40,965 bases of DNA from an uncultured Clostridia bacterium (GTDB taxonomy: Bacteria; Bacillota; Clostridia; TANB77; CAG-508): contig CANRGE010000015.1 in the NCBI GenBank assembly GCA_947630065.1, positions 1-40,965 of the forward strand, in the 5' to 3' direction. A program made the translations under genes and the position numbers. The notes under the pieces were generated by a model. That model saw nothing but the letters and a program-made list of their open reading frames with translations, made no database searches and had not been told where the DNA came from. Every line of letters starts with the position of its first letter. Position 1 is the stretch's first letter. Of this stretch, positions 34,986-40,965 are shown piece by piece.

Positions 34986-35350
34986 AACGTCTTAAAATCG
35001 ATTTTCGTGCGTCGATTTTTTATTATTACTTACTGGTTTTTGTTGTGTTTATGTATACTCTTCTTCAATTTTAGGTATTTTCAATTTTTTTCAATTCCCG
35101 CAAGGCCTTCGCGCCATTTTTTATCAATATCTTCTAGTAAATATATAATCCTTAAAACTAATAATTTATATCATTTTTTTATTTAAAATTTTCATTTTTT
35201 ACATAGATTTCAAGTACTTTACGTGTTTTGTTTTTATTTTTTGGACATTTACATAATTTTACATGTTTTTCTATCTTACATATTTGCAACCTTTTTATTA
35301 TCTTTATAGAGTATTTTTAACCCTTTAAACTTGTATTTTCCGCATATTTT
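34986..35350. repeat. desert repeat, copy 1
   Basis: Landmarks: a 29-base block from ACGTCTTAAAATCG to GTGCGTCG (34987-35015) shared with copy 3, TATGTATAC (35050-35058), CCGCAAGGC (35098-35106), ACATAATTTT (35251-35260) and TTCCGCATA (35338-35346). The last four recur in copy 2 at exactly +1406. This is the least degenerate copy. Confidence 0.75.
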
Positions 35351-35746
35351 AAAGTGTTTTTACCTATTTTTTTAAAGTCTAAATTTTGCTTTTTTTTATC
35401 GTATTTTATAAGATTTTCTTCGTATAAATATAAAATTGTTTAAAAATTAATATATTTTTTTTTATATTTATAATGTATTTTTTTGTATTAAAAAAATAAT
35501 AAGAAAAGTGAAATAATTTATTCGTATTTTTTTGCTTTTACTATTATTTTCTATCTTGATATATTTTATGAAAAAATCTAGTATAAGTTTTTATAAACAC
35601 AATCATTAAAATTTTATTTTATTTTTATATATGAAAAAAATTATTTTTTTGTGTTCATATTTTTCTGTAAATTTTTTTAATATTCTAAGTTTAATTTTTA
35701 AATTTTTTAATTTACTTTTTTGGGAATAAAATTTTTAATCTTTTAC

Positions 35747-35787
35747 TTCTAATTTTTATTTTGTAAAAAAAAAATTAAAAATTAGAA
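35747..35787. repeat. inverted repeat in desert
   Basis: TTCTAATTTTTA (35747-35758) and TAAAAATTAGAA (35776-35787) pair around a 17-base loop containing an A run. Confidence 0.55.
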
Positions 35788-36439
35788 CTTATATTTTCTA
35801 TTTATCTATTTATCTATTTATTATATGACAAACTACTTTTTATAATTTCAAAATAAAAATTTTTTATACAAAAAACTTTTTCATTAAATTTCACTTCCAA
35901 AAAATTTTTTCTGATCCTACTTTCAAAAATTTTTTGTTAAAACTAATTCTTTAAATTTTTTATTTTCTTTTTTTATTGTTTTAATTTTATGTAAAAAAAT
36001 TTTTTTCAATAACTTAATGATAAATTTTTTCTTTATCTTCTTTTTCTTATTTCAATTTTAATTTTTTTTATTCATAATTTTTTTTGGATACATTATTTTA
36101 TTTTTAAAAATTTTTTTAGTTTCGAAATTAAAAATTTTTTCTATATACTTTTTTCAAATTATTTTTTGGTTCATTTGCATTTCACATTTTTTTCTAAAAT
36201 CTTTTATATTAAAAAATTGTATTTTCATTTTTTATTAACAATTTCTTTTTTGTTTTATAAAAATATATTTTTTAATTTTATATTTTACTTTCAAAAAAAT
36301 TTTTCTATTTTACTTTATATTTTTTTCTAAAAAATATAAAACTTTTAAATTTTAATTTTTATAATATTTTTAATTATTATTATTAATTTTTTTATCTTTT
36401 TTCCTATTTTTTATGCTTTTTTTGGAGTTTTTAAATTGA

Positions 36440-36755
36440 CATTTTTCACGTGTGTTATGTATACTTTTTCTTGTTTTTTACCATTTTTTAAATTTTTGTT
36501 AGTCCGCAAGGCTTTTTATCTATTATAATGATTGTTTTTATTCATAATTCACTTTCTTATTTTAATTTTTTTTCTTATATTTTTATGTGGATTTTTTTAA
36601 GTTTTTACTTAAATTTCAATACTTACAAGATATTTTTTCGCTTTTTTCTTTATTTTACATAATTTTTTACGTTTATATTTGATTTATTTTTCAATCTCTT
36701 ATTATCGCTTAATCTTCGTTGAATCTGCTCTTAAAATAGTATATTCCGCATACTT
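36440..36755. repeat. desert repeat, copy 2
   Basis: Landmarks TATGTATAC (36456-36464), CCGCAAGGC (36504-36512), ACATAATTTT (36657-36666) and TTCCGCATA (36744-36752), each 1406 bases after its partner in copy 1. The GTGCGTCG block is reduced to CACGTGTG. Confidence 0.75.
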
Positions 36756-37585
36756 TTTTCACAAATTTTCATTTTTAGATAATTACTTTTTTTACCTAAT
36801 TTACGCTTTATGTTGTGCCACCGTTGTAATATTCCAACTATTTTAGATACATTTTTATTTTTATTTTTTTAATATTTTTTGATTTTTTTTCATTTTTTAT
36901 ATTTTTTAATTAATTTTTTATTATTTATTTTTTCAATAATACTATAAAATAACTATTTAGTCGTAAATAATTATTTTGTTTATTATTTTTGGATACATTA
37001 ATTTTTTTATTTATAATATTCTCTTATTTTAATTCCTTTTCTTTTAAAAATTTATATTAAACATTTTAGATTTTAATTTTTTTTAATTTTATTTTTTATT
37101 ATTATAAATTTTTATTTTTACTTTTTTATAATTTTTCGTTTTTCTTTTTTATTTTTATAATAAAAAAGTTTTTTTAATTTTAAAATATTTTTTTATATAT
37201 TATTTTTTTCGTTATAAAAAATTTTTTCTATTATTCTTTTTCAAATTTTTTTATAATCTACTCATTCAATTTTTTATTTTTAAAAAATTTTTTTAGTTTT
37301 TTATTTATATGTTTTTTTTGTGTGTTATATTTTATATATTTTTTTATATATATTTTTTTTGGTTACACCTTTTTGAATTTTATATTTTTTAGTTATAAAT
37401 TTTTTGATTTTATATTTTCTATCAAATATATTTTGTTTTTTAATTTTAGATGTTTTCGTATAAAAAATTTTTCATTCGAATTATTTGTTTTTTTGAAAAG
37501 TAAAATTTTACTATTTTATTTTTTCTATTTAATTCTATTTTTTTATTTTTATATTTTTAAAATTAAATAAGAATTTCACATACAA

Positions 37586-37632
37586 TTTTCTATCTTCAAA
37601 AAAATATTTATGTTGTTTTTGAAGATAGAAAA
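37586..37632. repeat. inverted repeat in desert (17-bp arms)
   Basis: Perfect arms TTTTCTATCTTCAAAAA (37586-37602) and TTTTTGAAGATAGAAAA (37616-37632) with a 13-base loop. Confidence 0.75.
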
Positions 37633-37769
37633 AAAATAAAATTATTTTTTTCTTTTAATCTTCTCATTTAATATTTCTATTTTTCTATTTGTAATTTTTT
37701 TATTTTTTTTGTTTTTTTCTTTATTTTTTTATTTTTTTATAAATGATTATATATTAAATGTTTTTTTAA

Positions 37770-38090
37770 AACGTCTTAAAATCGATTTTCGTGCGTCGTA
37801 AATAATTGTTGTTTTTCTTGTTTTATGTATACTTTTAGCTGTTTTTGTCTATTTTTAATTTTTTTCGCTCTCCGCAATGCTTTTCGTCACTGCATTTAAT
37901 TCTTTCAGCCATTTATTATTCTATATTTATACTATTATAAAAATTCATTTTACTTATCCCTCTGCTCTATGCCTCTATTTTAAGGTATTTCTAGCTTTTC
38001 TTTAATAATTCATTGTTTGCATAATATTTATTTTTTAATTTTCGTTATTTTTTTAGATTCTTCTGTCTATTTTTTTCTATCTTCAGATGT
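37770..38090. repeat. desert repeat, copy 3
   Basis: Shares with copy 1 the 29-base block (37771-37799), then TATGTATAC (37824-37832) and CCGCAATGC (37872-37880), both 1368 bases after copy 2. Further weaker matches (GCATAAT near 38020, TTTTTCTATCTT near 38070) show that the relationship continues with small indels. Confidence 0.65.
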
Positions 38091-39007
38091 CTTAAAGCCT
38101 TTATTTCCTCATGTTTTTAGCTATTTTTGCATTTTTTTAAAAAATCTTTTTTTTGGCATTTTTTACCATTTTTTAAATTTCTTTTTATATTTTTTTTATT
38201 TTTTAAATATTTATTTATTTTATTTTTTTATTAATTTTAGCTATTTTTTGATATTTTTTACTTTTTTATTTTTTTTATTATATAAAATAATATGATATTA
38301 GTCTTTTTTTTTATTTTTATATTTTCTAAATAAAATTATTATATTTTATTATAAATAAAATTTTGATTCTTTTTAACAATAAAAAATAATTTTTATAATA
38401 TATTATCATTTTTAAAAATTTTATTTTATATTATTTTTATATAAATAATTTTTTTCTTAAAAATTATTTATATAATATATTTTTTTATGATTTTTTAATT
38501 TTTTGTTTACAATTTTTTTATTTATTATTAGACAATTTTATTTTTTTAATTTTTATATCTGAAAATTTGTTATAGTATTTTTATTTTATTTTTTATTTTT
38601 ATTTTCTATATTAAAATTTTTATTAGTTTATTTTTTTTTAATTTTTTTATTATTTATTTTTATGCTTTTGATTTTTATTTTTTTTATTTTTAATCTTATT
38701 TTTATTTCGTCTTTTTTAAAATTTTTATTAGTTTTATTTTTTTGCCTTTTAGGTGTTGTTTTTAAATTTTTATTTTTTTATTTATTATTTTTTTAATTTT
38801 ATCTATTTTGTTTTTTATCTTTAAATAATTTTTTGTATTTATTCTTTTTAATTTTTTAATCGCTTTTTATATTATTTTTTTATTGTTTTTATTTTTTGAA
38901 AAATTCTCTATTTTTTTATTTTATTTTTTATTTTTATAATCTATATTAAAATTTTTATTATTTTATTCTTTTAAGATTTTTTATTGGCTATTTTTTAATT
39001 ATTTTTT

Positions 39008-39062
39008 ATTATTTTTTTATTATTTTTTTATTGTTTTTTTATTGTTTTTTTATTGTTTTTTT
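39008..39062. repeat. 11-bp phased T-tract array
   Basis: Five adjacent 11-base units: ATTATTTTTTT twice (39008-39029), then ATTGTTTTTTT three times (39030-39062). Seven-base T tracts repeat close to the DNA helical period, the classical arrangement of intrinsically curved DNA. Confidence 0.85.
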
Positions 39063-39245
39063 AATATATCTTAATTATTTTTTTATTATTTATTGTTTTT
39101 ATTTTTTTATTTTTTTCATTATTTTTTTGGCTTGATATAGCGTTTTTTTCTATTATTCCAAATTTAAAATAATTATTTTTAAAAAAAATAATTAATAAAT
39201 AAAATTAATAATTATTTTATTTATTATTTATCTATTAATTAATAA

Positions 39246-39293
39246 TTATTTTATTATTAACTTATTATTAAGTTGTTATTAATAATAAAATAA
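39246..39293. repeat. inverted repeat with nested hairpin
   Basis: Arms TTATTTTATTATTAA (39246-39260) and TTAATAATAAAATAA (39279-39293) are exact reverse complements. The interior carries a second one, AACTTA/TAAGTT. The 60 bases to its left (39186-39245) are themselves full of smaller palindromes of ATTAAT type. Confidence 0.65.
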
Positions 39294-39892
39294 AATCTTA
39301 ATCTTAATTTTTTTTGCTTGTATTTTTAGTATAAATTTTATTTGTTATTTTTTTATTATTTCTTATATTTTAATATTTTATTTTTATTATATAAAATATT
39401 ATAAAAAATAAAAATTTTAACATCAAATTATTATTTTTATACTTTTTTATTTTATCTGTTTTTTTATTTTTTATAAAAAGAATAAAATATTTTTAACACT
39501 TTGTTTTTTTCACAATGACAAATTAAAATGTTGTTTTTTCATATGTTATTTTTTCACTTTTTTATTGTATTTTTAAAAAAATTATATAATTTATTTTATG
39601 CAATATGTACTTTTATTAGTTTAAAATTTTTAAAAAGTTATTTTCTTATTTTGATTTTTTTGTTTTCTGATACTTTTTTTAATTTTTCCTCAAATATTTT
39701 TTTTAATTTATTATTATTTTTCTTATTATTCTCATTGTCTTTTTTGTTTATTTGTTTTTATATTATTGAAATAGAGCTATTTTATTTTTCCGTTTGTCTT
39801 TCTGTTTTATTTCTTTGTTTTTTTTATTAGATTTCTATACTTATTTTTTATGGTAATAATTTCCATCATCTTATGAAACTTTTAAGTAAATA

Positions 39893-39941
39893 AAAAAATA
39901 TTATTTTTACATTTTTAATGAATGTAGAAATAATATTTTTT
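39893..39941. terminator. terminator-like hairpin at the right edge of the desert
   Basis: Twenty-one-base arms (39893-39913 and 39921-39941) pair with a single U-G wobble around a 7-base loop and end in T6 on the plus strand and A6/T6 on the minus. It marks where the extreme T bias stops. Confidence 0.6.
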
Positions 39942-39949
39942 ATTGCTTA

Positions 39950-40382
39950 GCAAGATATAATTATTCTTTAAAAAAACAGATAATTAAAATAGACTTATAT
40001 CGTTTTGCTTTTGGACACTTTTATATTGCTATATTTTAAACATGTTAATATATCTGCACTTTATTTGTTTTTATTTTTTAAATTGTCTTTTAGTGTGTTT
40101 TTATAACTATTATTCTAAATAGATGTAAATTATTCTTTATATTGTTAGTTGTGGAGTTATTATAGGAAGTTTATAATACTATAAATATATAATTTGATTA
40201 TCATACTAAATAAAATTTCTATATTAAAGAATAAAAAATAATTAAGATTATACTAAAAATTTAAAGCATAATGTTTCCTAAAGTAATATTATATAAAAAA
40301 TATTTACTTTAGATAAAAGATAAAATAGTAAATACCAGAAAAAGCATAAATCAAAAATTATATAAAAATTATTTGTATAAAA
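39950..40382. other. AT-rich intergenic region without recognised genes
   Basis: About 430 bases, no longer T-biased. An imperfect hairpin CTAAAGTAATATT / AATATTTACTTTAG lies near 40278-40315. I see no gene, promoter or RNA that I can support. Confidence 0.5.
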
Positions 40383-40556
40383 GAACAAATCTCGCTTCGC
40401 AAGACCTTTTCGCTACATCTTAAAGTTTGCTATCTAAATTCACGGTATCAAAGAAGCATAAAGATTTGTTGACGCGAAAATTTATAAAGTAAATTTTCTG
40501 TGCAATGTTATTTTTTTATATAATAGGAAAGTAGAAGTTTCCTATTATATAAAAAA
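40383..40556 (-). repeat. structured ~175-bp repeat, copy 2 (inverted)
   Basis: Reverse complement of 23364-23538 over its whole length with scattered substitutions. All three foldable parts are retained: the end hairpin has one changed stem base, the middle hairpin loses one closing pair, and in the long stem a C-G pair becomes a U-G wobble, while the GAGACC/GGTCTC part is partly disrupted. Its end abuts the terminator of the tRNA-Ser operon. Confidence 0.88.
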
Positions 40557-40592
40557 GTGTCTTTATAGAACTATAAAATCCTATAAAAACAC
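40551..40592 (-). terminator. terminator of the tRNA-Ser operon
   Basis: On the minus strand GTGTTTTTATAG (40581-40592) and CTATAAAGACAC (40557-40568) pair with one mismatch around a 12-base loop, followed by six T (40551-40556). Confidence 0.8.
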
Positions 40593-40598
40593 ATAATT

Positions 40599-40689
40599 TG
40601 GCGGAAGCGAGAGGATTTGAACCTCCGCGGCCCTTACGAACCCTAACTGTTTAGCAAACAGTCCCCTTCAACCACTTGGGTACGCCTCC
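40599..40689 (-). tRNA. tRNA-Ser(GCT)
   Basis: 91 bases with encoded CCA. Acceptor GGAGGCG pairs with CGCTTCC, a long variable arm is present as expected for class II tRNA-Ser, and the anticodon loop TTGCTAA carries GCT (codons AGC/AGU). The T-arm is GAGG TTCAAAT CCTC. Second gene of a two-tRNA operon. Confidence 0.96.
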
Positions 40690-40709
40690 ATTTCTCTTAT
40701 ATATAAATA

Positions 40710-40801
<92 letters not shown>

Positions 40802-40829
40802 GTGTGTTGTTTCAGTAACAACATTATAT

Positions 40830-40859
40830 ATATTAGCATATTTATAACATTTTTGTCAA
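40830..40859 (-). promoter_or_regulatory. sigma-A promoter of the tRNA-Ser operon
   Basis: On the minus strand TTGACA (40854-40859), 18 bases, TAATAT (40830-40835), about 28 bases before tRNA-Ser(TGA). Confidence 0.7.
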
Positions 40860-40965
40860 GTGCATTTATTAAAAACCGCTAAATATCTTTGTTGTAGTGT
40901 CAATGATGTGAAACAAAAATATATAAAAATCATATAATTAAATTGCATAACCTATCATTCCCAAT

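Larger units (their letters stand above)
34287..39860. other. T-rich gene desert
   Basis: About 5.6 kb in which the plus strand is dominated by T runs with very few G or C. I find no gene with a ribosome binding site and normal codon use on either strand. The few open frames (for example 37322-37570, 38017-38295, 39528-39830) encode only Phe/Leu/Ile/Tyr/Lys-rich strings that follow from composition. Embedded are three diverged copies of a GC-bearing block, several long inverted repeats and an 11-bp phased T-tract array, listed separately. The minus strand is correspondingly A-rich, as coding strands are elsewhere in the window, so it could be heavily decayed minus-strand sequence. Confidence 0.8.

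Noticed and set aside
37322..38295. Plus-strand open frames in the desert (37322-37570, 38017-38295; likewise 39528-39830) with membrane-protein-like composition
   Set aside because: Their Phe/Leu/Ile/Tyr content is what T-rich DNA encodes in any frame. None has a convincing ribosome binding site or a recognisable motif.
39008..39062. CRISPR-like array
   Set aside because: Units are 11 bp with no spacers, and no cas genes are in the window. It is a simple phased T-tract repeat.

Overview
The window is very A+T-rich DNA. Its gene content points to an anaerobic, endospore-forming member of the Firmicutes, probably an AT-rich Clostridia lineage: spore maturation proteins SpmA and SpmB, a GerMN lipoprotein-type protein, an AbrB/SpoVT-type regulator with a zinc ribbon, RsfS, an LCP-family enzyme, ComEA, and a giant 2-hydroxyacyl-CoA dehydratase activase fusion. 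The abrB / rsmI / yabB-type methyltransferase neighbourhood matches the arrangement known from Bacillus. I cannot name a species from sequence alone.

Layout. (1) 1-7.5 kb: a minus-strand block that looks like accessory or defence DNA. It holds a DUF262+DUF1524 (GmrSD-like) protein, a second long DUF262 protein, an unrecognised 268-residue protein and a CbxX-type AAA+ ATPase whose N-terminal module seems to lack a P-loop. (2) 7.5-8.9 kb: an intergenic region with a near-perfect 22-bp-arm palindrome made of DnaA-box-like 9-mers, then an orotate-phosphoribosyltransferase-like gene. (3) 8.9-19.9 kb: mostly minus-strand cell-envelope and housekeeping genes: HtrA protease, ComEA, RsfS, LCP, CvpA, a DUF5711 protein, a YkvI-type permease, and a GldA/GldF/GldG-like ABC system. 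A plus-strand D-Ala-D-Ala carboxypeptidase sits among them and carries an apparent one-base frameshift. (4) 20.1-23.3 kb: a UPF0016 transporter, YhbY, a UMPH-1-like HAD phosphatase, a CmpB-type membrane protein, tRNA-Arg(TCT) and a NUDIX hydrolase. (5) 23.3-25.6 kb: a structured 175-bp repeat, a possible PUA/EVE-HNH nuclease, a small orphan gene and a possible structured RNA. (6) 25.7-34.2 kb: spmBA, abrB, rsmI, the yabB-like methyltransferase, a 49-residue CxxC microprotein, GerMN and the 1437-residue activase fusion. (7) 34.3-40.4 kb: a gene desert with extreme T richness on the plus strand. (8) 40.4-40.9 kb: an inverted second copy of the 175-bp repeat and two tRNA-Ser genes.

Most noteworthy: within the desert, landmark words recur at an exactly constant offset of 1406 bases over about 300 bases, and a third copy lies 1368 bases further on. 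This looks like an ancient tandem array of ~1.4-kb units. Other items for a second look are the DnaA-box palindrome at 7774-7819, the inverted 175-bp structured repeat pair (23364-23538 and 40383-40556), the two-DUF262 plus AAA cluster, the broken carboxypeptidase frame, and a terminator hairpin that contains the Shine-Dalgarno sequence of the YkvI gene.

All functional calls come from reading motifs in the translated sequence. No database search was run.
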